This document shows, in pieces, positions 9,041-17,449 of a stretch of 34,414 bases of DNA. Below the pieces are notes generated by a model. That model ran no database searches, was not told the origin of the DNA, and saw nothing but the letters and a program-made list of their open reading frames with translations. The position numbers and the translations under genes were made by a program. This stretch comes from Candidatus Krumholzibacteriota bacterium (GTDB lineage: Bacteria; Krumholzibacteriota; Krumholzibacteriia; LZORAL124-64-63). The stretch covers positions 1 to 34,414 of the forward strand of contig JAJRWA010000008.1 in the NCBI GenBank assembly GCA_024277025.1. Direction: 5' to 3'. Position 1 is the first letter of the stretch, and the number at the start of each line of letters is the position of its first letter.

Positions 9041-9777
9041 GCGACACGCCTCGAGACAGCATTCTGACGGCGACGGCCCTGCGCAAGGTATACCGTGGCC
9101 GGGCCGTGGTCGATGGCGTGGATCTGGAACTGCACCAGGGTGAGATAGTGGGCCTGCTCGGTCCCAACGGTGCCGGCAAGACCACGTCATTCTACATGAT
9201 CGTGGGCTTTATCACGCCGGACGGCGGCAAAGTCCACCTCGACGGGAGGGATATCTCCGGCCTGCCCATGTACAAGCGGGCCCGCCTGGGCATCGGCTAC
9301 CTGCCACAGGAGTCCAGCATCTTCCGGCAGTTGACGGTGGAACAGAACATCATGGCCGTGCTGCAAAGCCGCAAAATGTCCCGCCAGGACCGTAAGCGGC
9401 GCCAGGACGAGTTGCTGGAAATGATGGGCGTCAGCCACATCCGCCGGAACAAGGGCTACGAGCTCAGCGGTGGCGAGCGGCGCCGGGTGGAGATCGCGCG
9501 GGCGCTGGTGACCGAGCCCAAGTTCATGCTGCTGGACGAGCCGTTCGCCGGCATCGATCCCATCGCCGTGGCTGACCTGCAGTCGGTCGTCTCCCAACTG
9601 CGGGACCAGGGGCTGGGCGTGCTGATCACCGACCACAATGTGCGGGAAACGTTGTCGATCACGGACCGGGCCTACATCCTGTTCGCCGGCCGGATCGAAC
9701 TGGCCGGCACGGCCGCGGAAATCGTGGGTTCGGACAAGGCGCGGAAGATTTATCTGGGCGAAAAGTTCAGGCTTTAA
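9037..9777 (+). CDS. lptB: LPS export ABC transporter ATP-binding protein
   Basis: Cytoplasmic ATPase that drives LPS extraction with LptF and LptG, whose genes lie at 20.6-23.1 kb. It has Walker A GPNGAGKT (42-49), Q-loop [17 protein letters not shown] (the LptB signature), ABC signature LSGGERRR, Walker [14 protein letters not shown] and the switch His in [10 protein letters not shown]. The 246-residue length is standard (241 in E. coli). The GTG start overlaps the lptC stop. It ends at TAA, 69 bases before rpoN. Confidence 0.96.
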   Translation: MSDTPRDSILTATALRKVYRGRAVVDGVDLELHQGEIVGLLGPNGAGKTTSFYMIVGFITPDGGKVHLDGRDISGLPMYKRARLGIGYLPQESSIFRQLTVEQNIMAVLQSRKMSRQDRKRRQDELLEMMGVSHIRRNKGYELSGGERRRVEIARALVTEPKFMLLDEPFAGIDPIAVADLQSVVSQLRDQGLGVLITDHNVRETLSITDRAYILFAGRIELAGTAAEIVGSDKARKIYLGEKFRL

Positions 9778-9846
9778 TAGCCTGTAGTGATATCCAGGTT
9801 CGGGACGGAACCCGGGCGACTAACCGAGCGAGGAAGGCAACACACC

Positions 9847-11274
9847 ATGGCCCCGAACATCGGCTTACGACAATCCCTCTCCCTGCGTCAGAATCTGGTG
9901 ATGACGCAGCGGCTGCAGCAGGCGCTCAAGTTGCTGCAGGTCCCGACCCTTGAGCTGGAGCAGATACTCCGCCACGAACTCCAGGGCAATCCCCTGCTGG
10001 AAGAGATCGAGCCCGAGGACGAGATCGAAGACGAGACCCGGCACGAGGACGAGATCGCGGCCATGGACGAGAAGATGCGCGAGACCGAAATGACTCCCGA
10101 GGACCAGGAGCGGGACTGGGGCGATAGCTGGGACGAAGGTTTCCGGGGAGCGACCAATAATTCGTCATACGATGAGGATGACGAACTGGAGCGCCCGCAG
10201 AAGTATGTTCCCTCCGGGCAGGAAGACCTCTCGGAGCAACTGGTGCTGGCGGTGCCGGAGGGACTCGAACGACGCATCGGCGAGTACATTATCGGCTGCC
10301 TCAACGAAGACGGCCTGCTCGGCTGCCCGGTCGAGGAAATCGCGACCTACTATGACGTGCCGGTCGAGACCGTCGAGGCGGTGCTGCGCATTGTCCAGGG
10401 GTTCGACCCGCCGGGCGTGGCGGCGCGCAACCTGCAGGAGTGCCTGCTGCTGCAGTTGGAGGCCCGCGGCTATGAAGAGTCGGACGAGGCCCACGTGATC
10501 AAGGAACACTTCGAGGCCCTGAAGAACCGGAAGTTCGCCGATATTGCGCGGGAGATGAAGATCACGCCGAAGGAAGTGCAGGAAATCGCCCAGCACATCG
10601 GCGAACTCGACCCGCGGCCGGGTTTGTCGGTCAATACCGAGGGCGCGCGCGCCGTCGTGCCCGATCTCGAGGTGGTCAAGGTGGATGAGGACGGTGACGA
10701 ATACGCCGTCTACCTCAACGATTCCAACCTGCCGCGGCTCCGGGTCAGTCAGGCCTATGAAGGGACGGCTCAGAGCAATGAGGACACCGTCAAGTTCATT
10801 GACGAGAAGAAGCGGCACGCGGAATGGGTCATCAAGACCATCGAGCAGCGTCGCCGGACGATGATCAAGGTTATGGAGGCGATCGTCGCCGAGCAGAGGG
10901 AATTCTTCGAGAAGGGCGCCATCGCCCTGAGACCCCTGACCCTGCAGCAGGTCGCCTCAACCATCGGCATGCATGAGTCGACGGTCTCCCGGGTCACCCG
11001 CCAGAAATACGTGCAGACGCCGCGGGGTGTTTTTCCCCTGAAGTTTTTCTTCAGCGCGGGGCTCGACTCCAACAGCGGTACCGAGATCGCCGCCAAGGCG
11101 GTCAAGATCATGATCCGGGATATCATTGATGCGGAGAACACGGCCAAGCCATTGTCGGACAAGAAGATAGTGGATCTGCTGCAGTAGAGTGGTTTGAAGA
11201 TTGCTCGCCGTACGGTTGCCAAATATCGAGAGCAGATGGGGATCCTGAGTGCGCGCATGCGCAAGCAGTTCTGA
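9847..11274 (+). CDS. rpoN: RNA polymerase sigma-54 factor with an in-frame TAG at codon 447
   Basis: Alternative sigma factor recognising -24/-12 promoters. ATG at 9847 has GAGGAAGG just upstream and gives LRQSLSLRQNLVMTQRLQQALKLLQ, the region I activator-interacting segment. An acidic region II follows (about residues 55-95), then the core-binding domain and the helix-turn-helix LTLQQVASTIGMHESTVSR with TPRGVFPLKFFFS. The frame meets TAG at 11185-11187 after KKIVDLLQ, then continues SGLKIARRTVAKYREQMG...RMRKQF to TGA 11272-11274. ARRTVAKYR (453-461) is the RpoN box that reads the -24 element, so a product ending at TAG would lack promoter recognition. Full length is 475 residues (477 in E. 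coli). The extended frame also fills the otherwise empty gap before hpf. Confidence 0.92.
11185..11187 (+). other. In-frame amber codon inside rpoN
   Basis: TAG in the context CAG-TAG-AGT interrupts rpoN 28 codons before its proper end. Homologues usually have LLKEQGI or similar, so the codon aligns with Glu. The RpoN box follows in the same frame, intact. Confidence 0.85.
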
Positions 11275-11312
11275 TCTGTCTGCCGCCTTTGTCCCTAGCC
11301 AAGGAGGACTCC

Positions 11313-11837
11313 ATGCAGATGGAAATCAAGGCCCGCCACTTGACGCTGGGCGATGACCAGCACGAGATGATTACAGCTGCCCTGGAGAAGCTGGAGAAAT
11401 TCAGCCCGCGTCCGGTACAGTCCATGAATCTGACGATCGCCCATGATGCCGGCCGCTTCACGGCCGACGGCGTCCTGCACCTGAAGGCCCACGAGTTCCG
11501 GGCCCGGGCCGAGGAGCGCGAACCCGAAGTCGCGGTCACTGAGATGATCGAGAACATGCGCAAGCAGTTGGCCAAGTTCAAGGGCAAGATCAGCGGCAAG
11601 CAGAAGGGCGAGGGCGGCGGTCTGGGGCGCGTCATGCCTGGCGACGTGGATCCTGCGGCCGGGGAGAGCCCGGTGGGGTTCCTGCTCAAGGACATGGATG
11701 TGGACACGGCCAAGTCGGTGTTTCAGGGTGCCGACCAGCCCTTCCTGGTCTTTCGCAATGTGGCCAACAGCCGGGTTGCCGTGATCTATCGGGGCGATGA
11801 CGGTGGGCTTGTTCATATGGAGTCGGAAAGCGAGTGA
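11313..11837 (+). CDS. hpf: Ribosome hibernation promoting factor, long form
   Basis: Binds the small ribosomal subunit and promotes 100S dimers in stationary phase. ATG at 11313 follows AAGGAGG with a 5-base spacer. The N-terminal ribosome-binding domain is MEIKARHLTLGDDQHEMI...KLEKF (1-95). A linker follows, then a C-terminal dimerisation domain (PVGFLLKDMDVDTAKSVFQGADQPFLVFRN...RVAVIYRGDDGGLVHME, about 120-170). The 174 residues match the long form, not the short E. coli form. Location directly after rpoN is the classical one. The stop overlaps the hprK GTG. Confidence 0.92.
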   Translation: MQMEIKARHLTLGDDQHEMITAALEKLEKFSPRPVQSMNLTIAHDAGRFTADGVLHLKAHEFRARAEEREPEVAVTEMIENMRKQLAKFKGKISGKQKGEGGGLGRVMPGDVDPAAGESPVGFLLKDMDVDTAKSVFQGADQPFLVFRNVANSRVAVIYRGDDGGLVHMESESE

Positions 11838-12838
11838 AGGCGACAAACGCACCGCGGTGGGGGGGCACCGTCGGCACGGTGACCGTGCAGCAGATCTATC
11901 GGGATCTCAAGGAGACCCTGCTGCTGGAGTTGCTGGTCGGTCTGCCCGACGAACCGGTTCCGGTCAAGGCCTCCGATGTGCACCGCCCGGGCATGGCCCT
12001 GATGGGCTTCGCCGAGAATTTCCTGCCCGGCCGCATTCAGGTCTTCGGCGAATCCGAGATGGCTTTTCTGTCCACCCTGGACAGCCCGGGCCAGTGCGCG
12101 GCCGTTGAACTCGTGCTCAGTCTCAAGCCGCCTGCAATTTTTGTCGCCATGGACCAGACGGTGCCCGAAGCCGTGGTCAATCTGGCGCGGGAGCGCAGTT
12201 TTCCGCTGGTGCGATCCGCCTTGCCGGCGACCGAATTCATGGCCGAGATGACCCGCCATCTGGAAAAGTCGTTCGCGCCGCGAACCGAGGTGCATGGCAC
12301 CCTGGTCGATGTCTACGGTGTGGGACTGCTCTTTACCGGGCGCAGCGGCATCGGCAAGAGCGAGTGCGCCATGGACCTGATCGAGCGCGGGCATCGCCTG
12401 GTGGCTGACGATATCGTGGAGTTGACCCGGACCGTTGACGACGTGCTGATCGGTCGGTACCGGGATGTCCTGCGGCATCATCTGGAGATTCGCGGCGTCG
12501 GTGTCATCGACGTGCAGGCCCTGTTCGGGATCCGTTCCATTCGGATGCAGAAGCGGGTCGAAGTCGAGGTCCAGTTGCAGGAGTGGGACGATTCCGTGGA
12601 CTACGAACGCATCGGTTCGGCGAATCGCTACACCGAGATCCTGGGCGTGAATATTCCGCAGGTGGTGCTGCCGCTCTTCCCGGGCAAGAACATCACGGTG
12701 ATCAGCGAGGTGATCGCCCTCAACTTCATGCTCAAGATCTATGGCTACGACGCGGCCGAGGTGCTCAATGAACGCATCCTGGACACCATGCGCACCAGCA
12801 ACCGGTTGCAGGAATACCTGGACCAAGACCGGGAGTAA
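11834..12838 (+). CDS. hprK: HPr kinase/phosphorylase
   Basis: Phosphorylates and dephosphorylates HPr on Ser46. N-terminal domain (about 15-145) with TVQQIYRDLKETLLLELL; C-terminal catalytic domain with Walker A GRSGIGKS (169-176), HRLVADDIVEL and the HprK signature LEIRGVGVIDVQALFG. It is 334 residues, with a GTG start overlapping hpf by four bases. Its substrate HPr, with Ser46 present, is encoded at 15.4 kb in the same run of genes. The RapZ gene that usually follows hprK is not here. Confidence 0.95.
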   Translation: MKATNAPRWGGTVGTVTVQQIYRDLKETLLLELLVGLPDEPVPVKASDVHRPGMALMGFAENFLPGRIQVFGESEMAFLSTLDSPGQCAAVELVLSLKPPAIFVAMDQTVPEAVVNLARERSFPLVRSALPATEFMAEMTRHLEKSFAPRTEVHGTLVDVYGVGLLFTGRSGIGKSECAMDLIERGHRLVADDIVELTRTVDDVLIGRYRDVLRHHLEIRGVGVIDVQALFGIRSIRMQKRVEVEVQLQEWDDSVDYERIGSANRYTEILGVNIPQVVLPLFPGKNITVISEVIALNFMLKIYGYDAAEVLNERILDTMRTSNRLQEYLDQDRE

Positions 12839-12859
12839 TCCCGGTCCGGAGGATGGACA

Positions 12860-13252
12860 ATGATCAGGGCGCTTGTCATGACTCACGGCGATATCGGACT
12901 GGAACTGGTCCGCGTCGTGAAAATGATCATCGGGCCGGTCGACGGTCTGACGGCCATGAGCAATGCGGGACTTTCAGGGCCGGATCTGCAAGCCCAGGTC
13001 GCCGGCTGGCTGGATGACGGCGACGGCGATGGCGGCGGCGAACTCATCTTTATCGACGACTACGGCGGCAGCTGCGCCAGCGCTGCGCTTATTGCCTGCG
13101 GGGGAGACGGCTGCCGGGCCGTCATCAGCGGGGTCAATCTGGCGATGCTGTTGGGGTACGTCACGTGGCGCGAAAACACGGACAATCGTGAATTGGCGGC
13201 CAAGCTGGTGCAGAAGGGGCGCGAAGCCATCACCCTTGTCGGAGGTCGCTGA
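12860..13252 (+). CDS. PTS system mannose-family EIIA component
   Basis: Accepts phosphate from HPr and passes it to EIIB. It is a 130-residue ManX-type IIA domain with active-site His9 in VMTHGDIGLELV, the GELIFIDDYGGSCASAAL loop and SGVNLAMLL. GGAGG precedes the ATG. Its stop shares one base with the IIB start. As a stand-alone IIA followed by complete B, C and D genes, it is part of a full transporter and not only a regulatory remnant. Confidence 0.9.
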   Translation: MIRALVMTHGDIGLELVRVVKMIIGPVDGLTAMSNAGLSGPDLQAQVAGWLDDGDGDGGGELIFIDDYGGSCASAALIACGGDGCRAVISGVNLAMLLGYVTWRENTDNRELAAKLVQKGREAITLVGGR

Positions 13253-13749
13253 TGCCGGTCGTGCTCGCCCGCATCGACGATCGTCTCATACATGGCCAGG
13301 TTACCGTGGGCTGGAGCCGCCAATTGCGGCCGGACCGGATAGTCCTGGCCAACAACGAGGTGGCGGCCGACCGCTGGCAGAGTCGGGTCTACGCCAGCAG
13401 CGTTCCCCCGGAGATTGCCGTTTCGATTTTGCCGGTGGCCAGGGCGGCTGCTTTTCTGGCTGACCCCGAGAACATTGATGAACGGGTGCTGTTGCTGACT
13501 GCTTCGGCGGTGGAAATGAACGAACTGGTGCGGATCGGCGCGCCGGTGGGCGCGGTGAATGTCGGAGGCATGCATTTCGGACCGGGCAAGCGGGAGATGC
13601 TGCCATTCGTCTTTGTCGACGAAGCGGACCTGAAGGCCTTCGGCCGCCTGCTGGACATGGGCACCGAACTTTCAGCCCAGCAGGTGCCCGGCGGACGTGA
13701 ATACACGGTGGATCGCCAGCGCCTGCAGGGGATGGAGGCGAATCCTTGA
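13252..13749 (+). CDS. PTS system mannose-family EIIB component
   Basis: Carries phosphate from EIIA to the incoming sugar. The active-site His14 lies in the signature ARIDDRLIHGQV. Further family features are RIVLANNEVA, VLLLTASAVEM and AVNVGGMHFGPGKREML. It is 165 residues, as normal. The TGATG junction with IIA and the overlap with IIC indicate coupled translation. Sugar specificity (mannose, sorbose, N-acetylgalactosamine or other) cannot be told from this domain. Confidence 0.92.
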   Translation: MPVVLARIDDRLIHGQVTVGWSRQLRPDRIVLANNEVAADRWQSRVYASSVPPEIAVSILPVARAAAFLADPENIDERVLLLTASAVEMNELVRIGAPVGAVNVGGMHFGPGKREMLPFVFVDEADLKAFGRLLDMGTELSAQQVPGGREYTVDRQRLQGMEANP

Positions 13750-14531
13750 GCTCCTTGTCCGGTGTGTGGGCTGTTCTGCCGGCGGCGCTGCTGGCCGCGG
13801 TTCCGGCCGGCGACCCCTCCTGGAATTCCATGCTCCTGCTCGGACTGCTGGCGGGACTGCTCTCTCTCGATGAGACCGCGCTCATGCAGACTTGGTTCAG
13901 CCAGCCCCTGGCCGTGGGGGTGCTGACCGGCGCCGTTTGCGGCGACCCGGCCAGCGGTCTGGCGATCGGCTTGCCCGTGCAACTGATCCTGGCCGGCAAC
14001 CTGCCGGTGGGTCAAAGCTTCACGGGTGATTCGGTCAGCGCCCTGGTGGCGGCCGTGGGGGCGGTTGTGCTCTCGGGCCGGGGGCTGGTTTCGGTCTTTG
14101 GCACGCCTGACCTGACCGAGATCGCCCTGGTCGGCTGGATGGTGGTGGCGGTCGGACTCTTCAGCAGCGCCGGACATCTGATGATCCAAATGGAGCGACG
14201 AGCCCACTTCCTGTGGATGCTCGAGGGCCACCGCACGTTGCGGGACGGGCGGTTGCGCCGCATGGAGGCGATTCACGCCCGCTGCCTGTTCACGACCTTC
14301 CTGCGGGGCGGAGCCACGGCGATCATTCTGCTGCTCGTTCTGCGGCGGCTGTGGCTGCCGGCCTTTGCCCAGTTGCCGGCCGTGATCGTTGCCGCCCTGG
14401 CCATGCTGCCCTTGTTGCTGCCCGGGCTGGGCATCGGGAACCTCATCGAACGCTATGGCTTGCGCGCAAGCTGGCTGTGGGTGGCAGGCGGCACGGTGGT
14501 TTCGTTTGCGGTGACGAGGTTCGTGCTGTGA
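13746..14531 (+). CDS. PTS system mannose-family EIIC component
   Basis: Membrane permease subunit of the Man/Sor class. It is 261 residues and strongly hydrophobic with several membrane segments; the conserved stretch QTWFSQPLAVGVLTGAVCGDPASGLAIGLPVQLI and the loop NLPVGQSFTGDS are typical. TTG at 13746 overlaps the IIB stop by four bases and is the most upstream sensible start; no ATG is available near the N-terminus. Confidence 0.87.
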   Translation: MSSLSGVWAVLPAALLAAVPAGDPSWNSMLLLGLLAGLLSLDETALMQTWFSQPLAVGVLTGAVCGDPASGLAIGLPVQLILAGNLPVGQSFTGDSVSALVAAVGAVVLSGRGLVSVFGTPDLTEIALVGWMVVAVGLFSSAGHLMIQMERRAHFLWMLEGHRTLRDGRLRRMEAIHARCLFTTFLRGGATAIILLLVLRRLWLPAFAQLPAVIVAALAMLPLLLPGLGIGNLIERYGLRASWLWVAGGTVVSFAVTRFVL

Positions 14532-15331
14532 GGGCCGTGACGCGACAGCCGGACCGTGGGGTCCGCAAACTGGGCTTCGCCCTGAAGGTGAGGCTGTTCA
14601 TGCGCAGCCTGAGCCTGCAGGCCAGTTGGAACCACGAGCGGATGCAGAATCTGGGCCTGCTGGTGGCGATGCTGCCCTGGGCGCGCCGGCACCGGGGGGA
14701 TCTGAACCGGGACCGGACGTTCTGCCGTCGTTACTACGAGTACTTCAACACGAACCCGTATCTGGCCAATTTCGTGATCGGCGGCCTGGTGAGGCTGGAG
14801 GATGATCGGGCCGCGGGGCTGGACGTGCCGCTCGGCATGACGGCGACCTTTCGTGATTCGCTGGGGCGCGCCTTTGCCAGCCTGGGCGACCAGCTGTTCT
14901 GGCTGGGGCTGCGCCCCGCAGTGGTCATGGCGATCTGCCTGCTGGGGCTTTTCTGGCAGATGGCGGCCCTGATCTCGGTTATCGCCCTGTTCGCCGTGGG
15001 GCAACTCGTTGTTCGCTGGCGCAGCCTGGATCAAGGCTACCGGCTTGGCCTCGATCTGGTTGATTTGCTGCAGGACAAGCGGTGGCACCGGGGGATTGCC
15101 GCGGTTGAGCGCACGGGCATGATCCTGACCGGAATGACAGCCGGCACGTATCTGGCCCTGGTCACCGATTCGGGGCTGCCGGTGAACCACAATCTGCTCT
15201 GGTTCGGTGTCGCCGTGGGGCTGGGCCTGCCCGTGGCCCTGCGCCGGCGGCTGCCGGGCGAGGTCCTGATCCTGGTGGCCCTCGGCTTGGCCCTGTTGCT
15301 GACCTTTGCGGTTTTGTTGTCCGGGAGTTAG
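14528..15331 (+). CDS. PTS system mannose-family EIID component
   Basis: Second membrane subunit, partner of IIC. GTG at 14528 overlaps the IIC TGA by four bases; the open frame extends further upstream inside IIC but that part is antiphase sequence. Family features: FMRSLSLQASWNHERMQNLG, FFNTNPY-like EYFNTNPYLANFVIGG, and the GDQLFWLGLRP motif, followed by four C-terminal hydrophobic segments. It is 267 residues. It ends at TAG in a membrane helix that matches the normal family end. The in-frame extension after this TAG (16 codons) would finish by overlapping the ptsH start, but shows no conserved sequence. Confidence 0.88.
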   Translation: MRAVTRQPDRGVRKLGFALKVRLFMRSLSLQASWNHERMQNLGLLVAMLPWARRHRGDLNRDRTFCRRYYEYFNTNPYLANFVIGGLVRLEDDRAAGLDVPLGMTATFRDSLGRAFASLGDQLFWLGLRPAVVMAICLLGLFWQMAALISVIALFAVGQLVVRWRSLDQGYRLGLDLVDLLQDKRWHRGIAAVERTGMILTGMTAGTYLALVTDSGLPVNHNLLWFGVAVGLGLPVALRRRLPGEVLILVALGLALLLTFAVLLSGS

Positions 15332-15378
15332 ATTATGGGCCTAACTTTCATTTTCCAATTCCACAGGGGAATCCGCAA

Positions 15379-15684
15379 TTGAAGACTGTGACCGCGACCG
15401 TGTCCGACCCGGTGGGCTTTCATCTGCGTGCAGCCGGCAGGATTGTCAAACTGACCAAGACTTTTGTGTCGGAAGTGACGATCCGGTACAATGGCCGTGT
15501 GGCCAACGCCAAGAGCATCATGGGGTTGGCCAGCCTGGCGGCGGAATTCGGGACAGAAGTCGAAATAGAGGTCAGCGGTGCCGACGAAGAAAGAGCGGCC
15601 GCCCAGATAGTCGATCTGATTGCGGTGGGACTGGGCCAACCTGAACTCACCCCTGAGCCGGCCCCGGAAGCCAATTCCGGCTGA
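15379..15684 (+). CDS. ptsH: Phosphocarrier protein HPr
   Basis: Transfers phosphate from enzyme I (His15) to EIIA, and is regulated by HprK at Ser46. Both residues are visible: His15 in GFHLRAAG (family usually H-x-R-P-A; here Ala replaces Pro) and Ser46 in NAKSIMGLASL. TTG at 15379 is chosen because it places these residues at canonical positions and AGGGGAA lies about 8 bases upstream. It is 101 residues, with a short Pro/Glu-rich C-terminal tail beyond the usual 85-90. Confidence 0.93.
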   Translation: MKTVTATVSDPVGFHLRAAGRIVKLTKTFVSEVTIRYNGRVANAKSIMGLASLAAEFGTEVEIEVSGADEERAAAQIVDLIAVGLGQPELTPEPAPEANSG

Positions 15685-15696
15685 GATGGGGACGCC

Positions 15697-17448
15697 ATGA
15701 GGACATACACGGGAATTGCCGCTTCGCCGGGGTATGCCGTCGGGCCCGTATTTCGTATTCGGCGCCAGAAAATCGTGCCGGAGCGGCGCCAGATCGCCGG
15801 CACTGAAGTCGCCGCCGAGGTCGCCCGCTTCCATGCCGCAGTGGGGCGGGCGCGCGCCGAGATCCAGGTCCTGGTCGATCGGCTGACCACGGAATTGGGT
15901 CCAGGCGAGGCCGAAATCCTCTCGGCCCAGCTGCTGATTCTCGAAGACGAACTCGTGTGGGACGCAACGCTGGCCCTGATCGACCGGGAGAAGGTCAACG
16001 CCGAAGCGGCCTTTGCGCGCGCCGTGGCCGATCTGGCCGCCCGCTTCCCCGGGCTGGAAGACGAAACCTTTCGCGAACGGGTGAATGACCTGCGGGATGT
16101 GGAACAGAGGGTCATGCGCGGTTTCCTCGGCGAGAAGGCTGCGACCCTGCAGGGTCCCGGGGAGCCGTCGATCGTCTCGGCGGTCAACCTGACGCCCAGC
16201 GACACGGCGGCCCTGGGGCACCGCAATGTCCTGGGCTTCATCATGGATGAGGGCGGCAATACGAGCCACGTCGCCATCCTGGCCCGCTCGATCGGGGTGC
16301 CGGCCATCGTGGGGCTCAAGGGACGGGCCGTGGCCCGGCACGTGGGGCAGGTCGTGGCCATTGACGGCACCGACGGCCGCCTGATTGTCGAGCCTGATAC
16401 CGAGACCACCGAGCAGTTTCACCTGATGACCCGACAGCAGATCGTGATCAACGAGAAGCTCGCCGGCCTGAGGGATTTGCCCGCCGTCACCCCTGATGGC
16501 CACCGCCTGCGCATGATGGCCAACATCGAGCTGCCTGTCGAACTGGACGAGGCGTTGGCCCGCGGTGCCGAGGGCATCGGGCTGCTGCGCACCGAATACC
16601 TGTTTTTTCAGCACCAGACCATTCCCAGCGAGGACGATCAGGTGCGCATGTACAGCGAGATGGTGCGCCGGATGGAGGGCAAACCTGTCATTTTCCGCAC
16701 TCTGGATGTGGGCGGGGACAAGGTTTCGGACTATCTGGGGGCCAAGCGGGAATACAACCCCTTCCTGGGCTGGCGCGGTATCCGCTTCAGCCTGGCCAAC
16801 CGCCAACTCTTCAAGACCCAGATCAAGGCGATTTTCCGCGCCGCCAGCCACGGCCCGGCCAAGCTGATGTTCCCGATGATCACCGGCGTGCAGGAGCTGC
16901 GACAAGCCAGGGAAGTCGTGGACGAGGTCCAGTCCGAGCTGCAGCAAGATGGCATCGAGCACGGCGCTGATCTGGAAGTGGGCATCATGATCGAAACACC
17001 GTCGGCGGTGCTGGCGGCGGACCTGTTGGCGGGCGAATGCGATTTCTTCAGCATCGGGTCGAATGATTTGATCCAGTACACGTTGGCCATGGATCGGGGC
17101 AATACGCGGGTTTCGTACCTGTACCAACCGCTGCATCCGGCTATTCTGCGCAGCATTCAGCGCACGGTGACGGCGGGGCATGCGGCGGGCATCTGGGTCG
17201 GCTTGTGTGGCGAGATGGGCTCGGAAACGCGCCTGGCCGAAGTCCTGCTCGGACTCGGGCTGGACGAAATCAGCCTGCACGGTGCGGCCCTGCCCAAAAT
17301 CAAGCAGGTCGTGCGCTGGACGTCCTACACCGAAGCGCAGCAGGTGGTGGCCAACCTGATTGATCTGCCGACAGCCGACGAGGCCAACCAGTGGCTGGCC
17401 GCCTACATTGCCGATCGCAAGCGGCAGCGCGAAAACGGAGGGAACTGA
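15697..17448 (+). CDS. ptsI: Phosphoenolpyruvate-protein phosphotransferase (enzyme I)
   Basis: First enzyme of the PTS: takes phosphate from PEP onto His191 and gives it to HPr. It starts YTGIAASPGYAVGPVF; the phosphorylated His191 is in DEGGNTSHVAILARSIGVPAIVG. The PEP-binding barrel shows GIGLLRTEYLFF, FRTLDVGGDK, NPFLGWRGIRF, MIETPSAV, FFSIGSNDLIQYTLAMDR and the catalytic Cys in LCGEMGSE. Length 583, normal (575 in E. coli). Twelve bases separate it from ptsH. Confidence 0.97.
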   Translation: MRTYTGIAASPGYAVGPVFRIRRQKIVPERRQIAGTEVAAEVARFHAAVGRARAEIQVLVDRLTTELGPGEAEILSAQLLILEDELVWDATLALIDREKVNAEAAFARAVADLAARFPGLEDETFRERVNDLRDVEQRVMRGFLGEKAATLQGPGEPSIVSAVNLTPSDTAALGHRNVLGFIMDEGGNTSHVAILARSIGVPAIVGLKGRAVARHVGQVVAIDGTDGRLIVEPDTETTEQFHLMTRQQIVINEKLAGLRDLPAVTPDGHRLRMMANIELPVELDEALARGAEGIGLLRTEYLFFQHQTIPSEDDQVRMYSEMVRRMEGKPVIFRTLDVGGDKVSDYLGAKREYNPFLGWRGIRFSLANRQLFKTQIKAIFRAASHGPAKLMFPMITGVQELRQAREVVDEVQSELQQDGIEHGADLEVGIMIETPSAVLAADLLAGECDFFSIGSNDLIQYTLAMDRGNTRVSYLYQPLHPAILRSIQRTVTAGHAAGIWVGLCGEMGSETRLAEVLLGLGLDEISLHGAALPKIKQVVRWTSYTEAQQVVANLIDLPTADEANQWLAAYIADRKRQRENGGN

Positions 17449-17449
17449 G

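Noticed and set aside
7088..9190. A 700-codon open frame antisense to kdsD, the acyltransferase and lptC
   Set aside because: It spans three genes on the other strand, has no ribosome-binding site or motif, and is explained by GC-rich codon shadows.
15332..15381. EIID extension by reading through its TAG to a TGA that overlaps ptsH
   Set aside because: The overlap is neat, but the 16 extra residues have no family counterpart and the protein already ends at the usual membrane helix.
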